Origin: Pseudomonas canadensis
GTDB taxonomy: Bacteria > Pseudomonadota > Gammaproteobacteria > Pseudomonadales > Pseudomonadaceae
Direction of reading: 5' to 3'
Assembly: GCF_000503215.1 (NCBI RefSeq)
Contig: NZ_AYTD01000017.1
Coordinates: forward strand, 558,001-622,000
Length of the DNA stretch: 64,000 nucleotides
Positions 43,830 through 52,222 of the stretch are shown here, piece by piece (position 1 is the stretch's first letter; the number at the start of each line of letters is the position of its first letter). A model generated the notes under the pieces. The model did no database searches, was not told where the DNA came from, and saw only the letters and a list, made by a program, of their open reading frames with translations. Made by a program: the position numbers and the translations under genes.

Positions 43830-45716
43830 TTATTCCTCAAGCTTCAAAAGCGGTTCCTGAAAACGCAGTAATCGCCCGGCGTTGCCCAGTACCAGCAAGG
43901 TGCTGAGGTTATGCAACACCGCTGCAATCATGGCGCCCGCCGCACCCAACCAGCCAAACGCGGCAAACACGACAATGGCCAAGGTCCAACCCAGGCCGAT
44001 GATCACGTTGACCTGCAAGGTCTGCCGGCACTGGCGACTCAAGCGCACACAGGTGCCCAGGCGCCGCAGGTCGCTGCCGATCAGCACCACGTCCGCCGAC
44101 GCCAAGGCAATATCCGCCCCGCCCGCGCCCATGGCCACGCCGACCACACCGGCCTTGAGCGCCAGGGAATCGTTGATGCCGTCGCCTACCACCATCGGAC
44201 GGAAGCCGCTGCCGATCTCACCCAACACGCGGTTGAGCTTGTCCTCCGGCAGGGCCTGGGCTTCGACATCGCTGATGCCTACCTCCAGCGCCAGGCTGTT
44301 GGCCACGCTTTGACGATCGCCGGTAAGCAGCAGTTGGCGACCGAGACCGAGGTCACGCAGTTCTTGCAGGGCCTGGCGAGCCTCCGGCTTCACGCTGTCG
44401 GCCAGCAGCAACCAGGCGAGGAACTGCCCATTCAGCGCCAGCCCGGCGATGGGGCCATCGTGGTTCGGTACAACGGTGGTGACGATGCCCAGTTGCTCGA
44501 ACAACTCCGGCCGACCCAAGGCCGCTTCGCCCTGATCGGTCTGCGCCACGACGCCCAGCCCCTGGCGCTCACGAATATCCGTCAACGCCAGCAGTTGTTC
44601 CTGCGTTGCCAACCCCGCCAACGCGCGGCTGACCGGATGGCTGCTCGCCGAGCCCAGGCTGGCTGCCAGATTGAGCAGCACTTGCCGATCCGGCGCGGTG
44701 GTTTCGATGGATTGCAGGCGCAGGGTGCCGAAGGTCAGCGTCCCGGTCTTGTCGACCACCAACGAGGTCAGGTCCGCCAGCTCCTCCAGAAACGCCGAGC
44801 TGCGAATCAGAATCCCATGCCGCGCCGCCACCGCGATCCCGGCAATCGCCGTGGCCGGTGCCGACAGCACCAACGCGCACGGGCACGCCGCCACCAGCAC
44901 CGCGAGCATCGCCTGGGCGTCGTTGGTTACAAACCAGGTCACCGCCGCCAGCAACAACACCAGCACCATATAGCTGCCCGCATAGCGTTCCAGCAGCCGC
45001 GTGATCGGCGGTTTTGACCGCTCGGCGTTCTGCATCAGCGCAATCACCTTGCCCAAGGTGGACTCATTGCCCGTGCGCGTCACTTGCAGGCGCAGCAAGC
45101 CATCCAGGTTGATCGCCCCGCCAAACACCTGCACACCCACACTGGCTTCCAACGGCACCGACTCACCGGTAATCGGCGCCGTGTCCAGGCTCGCCTGGCC
45201 CGACAACACCACGCCATCGGCGGGCACCCGGTCACCGGCCCGCACCTCGACCACATCACCGGTATTCAGCGTGCCGTTATCCACTTCAACAATGCTGCCG
45301 TCGGCCTGCACCAACCGCGCATGGCTGCGCGTCAGTTTGCCCAACGCATGGATCGCTTCCTGCGAACCGATCACGCTGCGCTCTTCCAGCACATGGCCGA
45401 AGATCATGATGATCGGCAGCAACGCCGCCGTCAGCAGGTCCCCTGTCGCCCAGGCACCGAGCATCGCCAGGGCGATCAGTTGATCGGTGATGCCATGCAG
45501 GCTCGGAAACCGCAGGCTGTACCAGGCCGAACGCATCACCGGCACCGCCACCAGCAACGACGCGACGCCCAGCAGCAGTTGGCTCACGCCGGTCTGGTCC
45601 GGCGCCAGCCAGCGCCATACCAGGCCCAGCACCAGCAAACCCAAGGCCAGCATGGCAAGGGTCAATTGCCGGGCAGCGCTGCGCTGTTCGGCGGAGGTCA
45701 GCATGGGTGCGCTCAT
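43830..45716 (-). CDS. P1B-type metal-transporting ATPase
   Basis: A 628-aa heavy-metal P-type ATPase. The metal motif in the membrane is A-C-P-C-A-L-V-L-S. Phosphorylation site is D-K-T-G-T-L-T, and the nucleotide domain has S-S-H-P-V and G-D-G-I-N-D. No N-terminal HMA metal-binding domain is present. In the last membrane pair, where ZntA-type pumps have a key Asp, the sequence is H-N-L-S-T-L-L-V, so the metal cannot be assigned. It is the last gene of a four-gene operon with three SPFH proteins, and its start overlaps the third. Confidence 0.9.
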   Translation of the reverse strand: MSAPMLTSAEQRSAARQLTLAMLALGLLVLGLVWRWLAPDQTGVSQLLLGVASLLVAVPVMRSAWYSLRFPSLHGITDQLIALAMLGAWATGDLLTAALLPIIMIFGHVLEERSVIGSQEAIHALGKLTRSHARLVQADGSIVEVDNGTLNTGDVVEVRAGDRVPADGVVLSGQASLDTAPITGESVPLEASVGVQVFGGAINLDGLLRLQVTRTGNESTLGKVIALMQNAERSKPPITRLLERYAGSYMVLVLLLAAVTWFVTNDAQAMLAVLVAACPCALVLSAPATAIAGIAVAARHGILIRSSAFLEELADLTSLVVDKTGTLTFGTLRLQSIETTAPDRQVLLNLAASLGSASSHPVSRALAGLATQEQLLALTDIRERQGLGVVAQTDQGEAALGRPELFEQLGIVTTVVPNHDGPIAGLALNGQFLAWLLLADSVKPEARQALQELRDLGLGRQLLLTGDRQSVANSLALEVGISDVEAQALPEDKLNRVLGEIGSGFRPMVVGDGINDSLALKAGVVGVAMGAGGADIALASADVVLIGSDLRRLGTCVRLSRQCRQTLQVNVIIGLGWTLAIVVFAAFGWLGAAGAMIAAVLHNLSTLLVLGNAGRLLRFQEPLLKLEE

Positions 45717-46747
45717 TGTTCGGCTCCCTGGATGATCAAACGGGAGTCGTCTTTAGGATCGACCGTGGTCACGGAACCGGCCTGGCCGAGAATTTTCGGC
45801 AAGCGCTCGCGGTACAGACGCAGCAGCAAACCCGGGTCTTTAACTTGGGCCAGGCTGGCAACGGTTGCGGTTTGCGCCTGGGCGTTGGCCAGGCGTTCGC
45901 TGGCCTGGGCGTGGGCGACTTGCACCAGGCGGTCGGCCTGCTGGGTCGCGGTCTGGGTGAGTTTTTCCGCGTCGGTACGCGCGTTGGCCACGGCCTTGTC
46001 GGCTTGTTGGCTGGCCGTCAGCACGGCGTTGAAGGCATTGACTGCCGGGCCCGGCAGGCTCGATTGCACATCGACACGGGTCACTTGGATACCCAATCCC
46101 AAGCCTGTGGAAGCCAATTCCACCAGGCGCTTGTTGATGCCTTGCACCAAGTCGCCACGCAACCGCTCACGGCGCTCGGCGGCGCCATTGTCGGTGCCGA
46201 TCAGTTCAGGTCGCGCCACCAGAATCGTGTCCAAGTCCCGCGCCGCGGTGAGGGCTACCGCGCTGCGCGTCACCAGTCGATCCAGGGCCGGCAGCACATG
46301 ATCGCCCTGCAACACAAAGGCATAGGGGTCAGTGACTTTGTAGAACACCCGCACATCCAGTTGCACCACGCCGGCATCGCCGGTCAGCAGGTAACCGGAA
46401 CCGGCCAGCGCATCACTCAAGGGCGTGGCGAAGCTGGCTACACGGTCGGCCTGGAGCGCCGCGTCGGAGCGCAGCAGGTTCTCCACCCGGCGTTCGATCA
46501 CGCGATCAGCTGCCGGTAGCAGCACCACCTGCTCGAACGGCTGCGGCCATGCCAGCAAGAGTCCGGCATTCTGGATACGGTCTAGTGCGCCAAAATGCAG
46601 GACCACCGCACGGTTCTGCGGGTCGATCTGGCGCACATTGGAAAACGCCCAGGCCAACGCCGCCAATACCGTCACCGCGTACAACGCCAGGAAGGTCAGG
46701 CGCCCGGCCTGGATCCAGGGGCTGTCCGGGCTGTCACGCTCGGTCAT
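45713..46747 (-). CDS. SPFH-domain protein, HflK/HflC-like (third of operon)
   Basis: A 344-aa protein with one N-terminal membrane segment (residues ~15-35) and an SPFH/band 7 domain (N-R-A-V-V-L-H-F-G, then Y-K-V-T-D-P-Y). The C-terminal third is Ala/Gln/Glu-rich coiled coil. Such proteins form large membrane rings. The start overlaps the second SPFH stop by four bases, and its stop overlaps the ATPase start, so the genes are tightly coupled. Confidence 0.88.
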   Translation of the reverse strand: MTERDSPDSPWIQAGRLTFLALYAVTVLAALAWAFSNVRQIDPQNRAVVLHFGALDRIQNAGLLLAWPQPFEQVVLLPAADRVIERRVENLLRSDAALQADRVASFATPLSDALAGSGYLLTGDAGVVQLDVRVFYKVTDPYAFVLQGDHVLPALDRLVTRSAVALTAARDLDTILVARPELIGTDNGAAERRERLRGDLVQGINKRLVELASTGLGLGIQVTRVDVQSSLPGPAVNAFNAVLTASQQADKAVANARTDAEKLTQTATQQADRLVQVAHAQASERLANAQAQTATVASLAQVKDPGLLLRLYRERLPKILGQAGSVTTVDPKDDSRLIIQGAEQ

Positions 46748-47733
46748 GGCTGGACGTCCTTCGGCCCGTCCACCAAGGCGCGGAACGGCGCCGCGTCGGT
46801 GCGCAGGATGATCTTGGTGCCTGGCGTGACCACAGTGCCCAAGGTATCCAGAGAGCGCAGCAGGTTGTATAGCTGTGGATTACCCGCGTAGGCGCGGCCA
46901 TAAATCTGCGCCGCTTCGACCCGCGACTGGGCCTCGATATCGGCAGCCTTCACCGTGGCATCGGCCTGCACGATGCGCGCATCACGCTCGGCGGCGGAGC
47001 GGATCTGCGCGGCTTCACGCTTGCCCACGGCGGTTCGTTCGGTGGCGATGGTTTCACGCTCAGCGCGCATACGGTCGACGGTGGCCGTGAGGGTGACGGA
47101 TGGCAAGGTCAGGCGTTCAACGCCGATCTGGGCCACGCGCACGCCATAGGTGGTGAGCAATTGTTGATCAATCTGCTGGCGCAACTGCGCTTCGAAATCA
47201 GCGATGCGCACCTGGCTGGCATCGGTGTTGATCAGGCTGGACAGGTCGAAGCTGGCGGCCGTGGTTTCCAGCGCCGAACCCACGAAGGTACGAATCTGCC
47301 GCGCCGCTTCATCCGGCTGGTTCTGCACAGCGCGCATGAAACGCTGCACGTTGTCTGCGTCGCCCTGCACCTGCCAGGCCACATAGGCCTGCACGATAAT
47401 CCGCAGGCCATCGCGGGTGCCCACATCCTGCAAACCACTGGAGGTGGTGCGCAGGCGCAAATCCACCGGGATCGCCGCTTCGAACGGCGCCGGCCAACGC
47501 CAGCCCAAGCCCGGTTCCAACAACACCCGCGACGGGTTACCGAAACGGGTAATCACCGTGGCCTCGCCGGAACGCACCTGCACCAGGCTGGCGGCAGCGA
47601 CCGCAAACAGCACCAGCAACAGCGCCCAGGCCATACGCCGCCAGGGGAACGGGCCGGCCGCTTGTTCGTCACCGTGATGATGGTGGTGGTGATGGCCGTG
47701 ATGATGACCGTGATCGTGAGAATGAGCGCTCAA
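46744..47733 (-). CDS. SPFH-domain protein with a His-rich N-terminus (second of operon)
   Basis: A 329-aa SPFH/HflC-like protein. The first 20 residues contain 13 His (positions 4-20, H-S-H-D-H-G-H-H-H start), on the side preceding the single membrane segment at ~33-52. This looks like a metal-binding tail. The SPFH part has V-I-T-R-F-G-N-P-S and W-R-W-P-A-P-F, and the C-terminus is a coiled coil ending with a hydrophobic R-S-L-D-T-L-G region. Linked by 4-base overlap to the next SPFH gene, it probably couples metal binding to the ATPase. Confidence 0.9.
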   Translation of the reverse strand: MSAHSHDHGHHHGHHHHHHHGDEQAAGPFPWRRMAWALLLVLFAVAAASLVQVRSGEATVITRFGNPSRVLLEPGLGWRWPAPFEAAIPVDLRLRTTSSGLQDVGTRDGLRIIVQAYVAWQVQGDADNVQRFMRAVQNQPDEAARQIRTFVGSALETTAASFDLSSLINTDASQVRIADFEAQLRQQIDQQLLTTYGVRVAQIGVERLTLPSVTLTATVDRMRAERETIATERTAVGKREAAQIRSAAERDARIVQADATVKAADIEAQSRVEAAQIYGRAYAGNPQLYNLLRSLDTLGTVVTPGTKIILRTDAAPFRALVDGPKDVQP

Positions 47734-47745
47734 CAGACAGACTCC

Positions 47746-49650
47746 TTATTGAACGGCTTTACGCGGCACCGAAGGATCGGCCGGCAAGGTAAAAGAACGC
47801 AGATCGATCGTCGGCGCGCCGTCGGCACCCAGGCGATGATCCAGAATCAGCAGCTTGGCGTGGGCCAGGCCCTGGCTGAGTTGGCCGAGGTACTGTTCCA
47901 GCACGAATGCCTGCCCGGCGGTGGCGTAGGCCTTTTGTTCGGCGGTGAAGCGCAGGTTGGCCGCTTGCGCGCCCGCGTTCACTTCGCGGGCCGTGGCCGT
48001 GGCCTGGTCGCGGGCGGTGCTGGCTTGCAGCAACGCCTGGTTGGTTTGCTCACTGGCCGCGCCGCGTTCGCGGGAGATCAGGGCCTGGGCGCCGATCTGT
48101 GCAGCCTGCACACCGTGGTAAGCGTTGGCGGCACCGGCCGGCGGGTGGATCGCCTCTACCACCGTGGCGAGGATTTCCACGCCGCTGTCGAGCTTTTGCA
48201 GGTCGGCCTGCACGGCGCGGCCGATTTCCTCGGCCAGGCGGGTGCGTTGTTCGCCGAGCAATTCGTCGAGGGTGCGCGAGGCGAAGTCATGCACAAGGAT
48301 GCGGCTGGCGGTGCTGCGGATCAGCGTCGGCACGTCCGCGCTGTTATAGGTGGCGGCGAGCGCGGCCTGGTCGGTGAGGCCGATGCGGTAGACGAACCGC
48401 ACATCCATATTGACGATCTGGAAGCTCTGTTTGTCGCCGCTGCTGCTGGCGATCACCTGGGATTTGTCATTCACATGGCTGGCGTCCCACAAACGGTTGG
48501 CGATCAGCGGGGCCGGGCCTTCGGCAGGCGCCAGCTCCGGTGTAGCGGCTTCGCTGACGCTGGTGGCCAGTTCATGCACCACGCCGTTTTCCACACTGAT
48601 CACGCGTCCCAATGGCCATGGCAATCCCGCATGCAAGCCAGGGCCGAAGACCTGCACCGGCTTGCCGAAACGTTCATAGATCCCACGGCCTTGCAGGGGC
48701 ACTTCGTGCACGCCAGTGAGCGCCCAGCCTACCGCCAGTACCACCAGCAACACCGGCAGGAACGCCCGGCGCATGTAGGTAAATGCCCAGATCTGGCGCA
48801 AGTCGATGCCGAAGCGGTTGTGCAATTCATGCTGCAGCGCGAGCAAGGGTTGCGGCGGCCAGCGTAACAATCCGGCGATAAAGCTTTGCGCCATCAGGCG
48901 AGGCTCGAGGCGTGGCTGGCGTGGGCTGAACAGGGACAGCACGGCTCTTAATAAAAATTCGAGCGAGACCAAGGCCGGCAGCAAACCGATCAACACAGCC
49001 AACCTCAGTGGCCAGACTGAGTTAGCCCCGGCAAACAGCAGACACACCGCACTGACCACCAGGCAAATAATCGCTACTCGGCTCAACTGCGCCAGTTGCG
49101 AGGCTTCCGGCCATTGCGCGGCGGTCTCCTGGGCCAGACGGCGTTCAAACACCAGCAAACCAAACGCCAATCCCAACGCCAGCGCGGTGCCGATGCTTGC
49201 CGATTGACCGACCGGTGCGGCGGGCAGCGCCAGGTTCCAGAACTCGACAATGCTGACCAGCGCCAGCAACGACCAGCCGCCGAGCCACAACACCGGCGTA
49301 CCGATCTGTTTGCCAAAACGCTCCACAAGGCGCGTGTACCGGCTTGCGTCTTCAACCGGCGCATCAGCCGACGGTTCTTCCAACGCCTGGGCACGCCAAT
49401 CCGCCACCCACCACGCCGATTGCAAGCCGGCCACCAACAACAGCAACGCCGAGGCACAGTTGATCAGCACCACCGGCCAGATCGACAGCGGCGCAAACAG
49501 CGCGACAAACAGCGCCAGCACCCAGCCGGCAACCGCCAACACCGTCAGGCTGGTACCGGCCTGGCGCAATCGGCGGGCATGGAACAGCCCCTGTTGAAAA
49601 CGCGGAAGGCCTTCCACCGAAGCGCCGTCAGCTTCCAGATCCACTTGCAT
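47746..49650 (-). CDS. Polytopic SPFH-domain protein, HflK-like (first of operon)
   Basis: A 634-aa protein. The N-terminal half (residues ~1-300) holds about six hydrophobic segments, which normal HflK lacks. A further membrane segment (F-L-P-V-L-L-V-V-L-A-V-G-W-A-L) begins an SPFH domain with E-R-F-G-K-P-V-Q-V-F-G-P-G-L-H. The end is Ala/Gln-rich coiled coil. ATG at 49650 is chosen; homologous reading starts MQVDLEADG. A Zur-like box lies 28 bases upstream. It may anchor the ring formed by the two following SPFH proteins. Confidence 0.85.
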   Translation of the reverse strand: MQVDLEADGASVEGLPRFQQGLFHARRLRQAGTSLTVLAVAGWVLALFVALFAPLSIWPVVLINCASALLLLVAGLQSAWWVADWRAQALEEPSADAPVEDASRYTRLVERFGKQIGTPVLWLGGWSLLALVSIVEFWNLALPAAPVGQSASIGTALALGLAFGLLVFERRLAQETAAQWPEASQLAQLSRVAIICLVVSAVCLLFAGANSVWPLRLAVLIGLLPALVSLEFLLRAVLSLFSPRQPRLEPRLMAQSFIAGLLRWPPQPLLALQHELHNRFGIDLRQIWAFTYMRRAFLPVLLVVLAVGWALTGVHEVPLQGRGIYERFGKPVQVFGPGLHAGLPWPLGRVISVENGVVHELATSVSEAATPELAPAEGPAPLIANRLWDASHVNDKSQVIASSSGDKQSFQIVNMDVRFVYRIGLTDQAALAATYNSADVPTLIRSTASRILVHDFASRTLDELLGEQRTRLAEEIGRAVQADLQKLDSGVEILATVVEAIHPPAGAANAYHGVQAAQIGAQALISRERGAASEQTNQALLQASTARDQATATAREVNAGAQAANLRFTAEQKAYATAGQAFVLEQYLGQLSQGLAHAKLLILDHRLGADGAPTIDLRSFTLPADPSVPRKAVQ

Positions 49651-49677
49651 CCACTTACGTCCGCTCGAACACAATTA

Positions 49678-49690
49678 GTTACGATATAAC
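49678..49690. promoter_or_regulatory. Zur-like box upstream of the SPFH/ATPase operon
   Basis: GTTACGATATAAC differs in two positions from the perfect palindrome GTTATAATATAAC at 31793. It lies 28 bases upstream of the first SPFH start, a good place for repression. It is weaker than the other two boxes, so this call is tentative. Confidence 0.6.
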
Positions 49691-49836
49691 ACAAGGCGTG
49701 AAATTTTTGTTCGCTTAGAAGCAGACCGTGACTAAACCCCCAGAAACACGCGCCATCACTGGTGCAGGCCACGAAGAATCGGGCACACTCCAGAACAGTT
49801 TTTCGCGGGTCCACGGACAAGGAAGCGTCACTCCCC

Positions 49837-50460
49837 ATGATTTCGATCTATCAGCTCAAGCCGCGTTTTCAAAACTTGCTGCGCCCTCTTGTGCAGCGCC
49901 TCTATGACAATGGCACCACCGCCAACCAAATCACCGTGCTGGCCGGCGTGATTTCCTTGCTGGTCGGCCTGTTGATTGCCAGCTTCGCCCAACACCTGTG
50001 GCTGTTTGCGCTGATCCCGCTGTGGATGATCCTGCGCATGGCGCTCAACGCTATCGACGGCATGCTTGCCCGTGAATTCGGCCAACAGTCGCGCCTGGGC
50101 GCCTACCTGAATGAACTGTGTGATGTGATCGCCGACAGTGCGTTGATCCTGCCGTTTGCACTGATCCCCGGCGTGGGCCTGGCGCCGGTGCTGCTGGTGG
50201 CGCTACTGGCGGTGTTCAGCGAATACGCCGGCGTGCTGGGGCCGATGGTGGGCGCATCGCGACGCTATGACGGGCCGATGGGCAAAAGCGATCGCGCGTT
50301 CGTGCTCGGCGTACTGGCCACCGGCGTGGCGCTGGGGTGGCTGGGCGCGGGTTGGGTCGACGCGGTGATGTGGCTGGTGGCCGCCCTGCTCGCCTACACC
50401 TTGGTCAACCGAGTGCGTCAGGGCCTCAAAGAACAACAAGAAACCTCACCGATTGCATAA
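49837..50460 (+). CDS. ynbA: CDP-alcohol phosphatidyltransferase, YnbA-like
   Basis: A 207-aa membrane enzyme with about six hydrophobic segments. It should transfer a phosphatidyl group from CDP-diacylglycerol to an alcohol. The signature D-x2-D-G-x2-A-R-x8-G-x3-D-x3-D is present but altered: the first Asp is N71 (N-A-I-D74-G), and the third Asp is N92 (L-N-E-L-C-D96). E. coli YnbA, from memory, shares these Asn. First gene of a six-gene cluster. The alcohol acceptor is unknown. Confidence 0.88.
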   Translation: MISIYQLKPRFQNLLRPLVQRLYDNGTTANQITVLAGVISLLVGLLIASFAQHLWLFALIPLWMILRMALNAIDGMLAREFGQQSRLGAYLNELCDVIADSALILPFALIPGVGLAPVLLVALLAVFSEYAGVLGPMVGASRRYDGPMGKSDRAFVLGVLATGVALGWLGAGWVDAVMWLVAALLAYTLVNRVRQGLKEQQETSPIA

Positions 50461-50471
50461 GGATTTTTGCG

Positions 50472-52220
50472 ATGCGCGAACAGCAACAGCACACCTTCAG
50501 TACCCACGACGGCGTCGAGCTTTTCTACCGGCACTGGCCGGCCACGGAGACCACCGGGCCGCGCAAGGCAATCGTGTTGTTCCATCGCGGCCATGAGCAT
50601 TCGGGACGTATCGCCCACCTCGTGGATGAGCTGAACCTGCCGCAGTTTGATTGCTTCGCCTGGGACGCGCGTGGGCATGGCCAGTCTCCCGGCGAGCGCG
50701 GTGACAGCCCCAGCTTCGCCACCAGCGCCCGCGATGTGCAGACTTTCTGCGACCACATCGGCGCCACCTATGGCATCGAGGAAGACAACTTCGCCGTCAT
50801 TGCGCAAAGCGTGGGCGCGGTGATTGCCGCGACATGGGTGCACGACTACGCGCCGAAGATTCGCGCGCTGGTGCTCGCGTCCCCCGCGTTCAAGGTCAAG
50901 CTCTACGTGCCATTTGCCCGGCCAGGCCTGGCGCTGATGCGCAAGTTCCGTGGCAACTTTTTCGTCAACAGTTACGTCAAGGCCAAGTTCCTCAGCCATG
51001 ACCCGGAGCGCGTGGCGTCCTACGACAGCGATCCGCTGATTACCAAGGCCATTTCGGTGAATGTGCTGCTCGGCCTGTACGAAGCGGCCGACCGGGTTGT
51101 CGCCGATGCCCAGGCGATCCAAGTGCCGACGCAACTGCTGATCTCGGGTTCGGACTTTGTGGTGCACCGCAAACCCCAGCAGCAATTTTTCGACCGCCTC
51201 GGCAGCCTGAAAAAAGAGCTGCACATTCTCCCCGGTTTCTTCCACGACACCCTCGGCGAACGCGACCGCGCCACTGCGGTGAGCAGCGCCCGGCGTTTCA
51301 TCCTGCAGAACTTCGAACACCCGCTGGACCGCGTGTCACTGCTGGACGCCGACAAGCTGGGCGCCACCTGCGCCGAGTCCGAAGCCCTCGCCGCGCCACT
51401 ACCGCGCAACTCCTTGCGCGACCTGTACTGGCGCATGACCCGCGCCAGCATGGGCCTGGGCAAGAACCTGTCGGACGGCGTGAAGCTGGGCTTCGACACC
51501 GGTTTCGACTCCGGCAGCACCCTGGACTATGTGTACCGCAACACGCCCACCGGCAAGGGCGGGCTGGGGCGGATGATCGACACCAACTACCTCAACTCCA
51601 TCGGCTGGCGCGGCATTCGCCAGCGCAAGCTGAATGTGGAGGAACTCCTGCGCCTGGCGATGGCCAAGTTGCGTGGAGAAGATCGCGAAGTGCGTATCGT
51701 GGATATCGCCGCCGGTCATGGCCGCTACATCCTGGAAGCCTTGCAGGGTGTGTCGCCGCTGCCGGAATCGATCCTGCTGCGCGACTACAGCGACATCAAC
51801 GTGCGCGACGGTGGCGCGCTGATTCGCGAGAAAGGCCTGGGGGATATTGCGCAGTTCGTCAAAGGTGACGCATTCGACCGTCTGGACCTGGCGGCACTGG
51901 ACCCCAAGCCGACGCTGGCGGTGGTGTCCGGGTTGTATGAGCTGTTTGCCGATAACGGCATGGTCGGCGGTTCGCTGGCGGGCCTCGCTGAGGCCGTAGA
52001 GCCCGGCGGCTATCTGGTCTACACCGGCCAGCCATGGCACCCGCAACTGGAGCTGATCGCCCGTGCGCTGACCAGCCACCGCCAGGGCCAGGCTTGGGTG
52101 ATGCGCCGCCGCAGCCAGGCGGAAATGGATCAACTGGTGGAAGCCGCCGGCTTTCGCAAGATCACCCAGCGAGTGGATGAGTGGGGCATTTTCACCGTGT
52201 CCCTGGCACAGAAGATCTGA
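50472..52220 (+). CDS. ynbC: Fusion of alpha/beta hydrolase and SAM methyltransferase, YnbC-like
   Basis: A 582-aa cytoplasmic fusion. The N-terminal ~290 residues are a lysophospholipase/monoacylglycerol-lipase-type hydrolase (nucleophile in A-Q-S-V-G, and H-R-G-H-E-H early). The C-terminal ~200 residues are a class I methyltransferase with the SAM loop V-D-I-A-A-G-H-G-R-Y. The length fits E. coli YnbC. It follows ynbA by 11 bases and precedes ynbD by two. Both activities point to lipid head-group or acyl remodelling; the substrate is not known. Confidence 0.88.
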   Translation: MREQQQHTFSTHDGVELFYRHWPATETTGPRKAIVLFHRGHEHSGRIAHLVDELNLPQFDCFAWDARGHGQSPGERGDSPSFATSARDVQTFCDHIGATYGIEEDNFAVIAQSVGAVIAATWVHDYAPKIRALVLASPAFKVKLYVPFARPGLALMRKFRGNFFVNSYVKAKFLSHDPERVASYDSDPLITKAISVNVLLGLYEAADRVVADAQAIQVPTQLLISGSDFVVHRKPQQQFFDRLGSLKKELHILPGFFHDTLGERDRATAVSSARRFILQNFEHPLDRVSLLDADKLGATCAESEALAAPLPRNSLRDLYWRMTRASMGLGKNLSDGVKLGFDTGFDSGSTLDYVYRNTPTGKGGLGRMIDTNYLNSIGWRGIRQRKLNVEELLRLAMAKLRGEDREVRIVDIAAGHGRYILEALQGVSPLPESILLRDYSDINVRDGGALIREKGLGDIAQFVKGDAFDRLDLAALDPKPTLAVVSGLYELFADNGMVGGSLAGLAEAVEPGGYLVYTGQPWHPQLELIARALTSHRQGQAWVMRRRSQAEMDQLVEAAGFRKITQRVDEWGIFTVSLAQKI

Positions 52221-52222
52221 GC

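Noticed and set aside
46872..46886. TGTGGATTA-type sequence as a further DnaA box
   Set aside because: It differs from the 9-mer at the eighth base and was not counted.
47161..48867. 568-codon open frame opposite the SPFH genes
   Set aside because: It spans two convincing minus-strand genes and has no signal, motif or plausible ribosome site.
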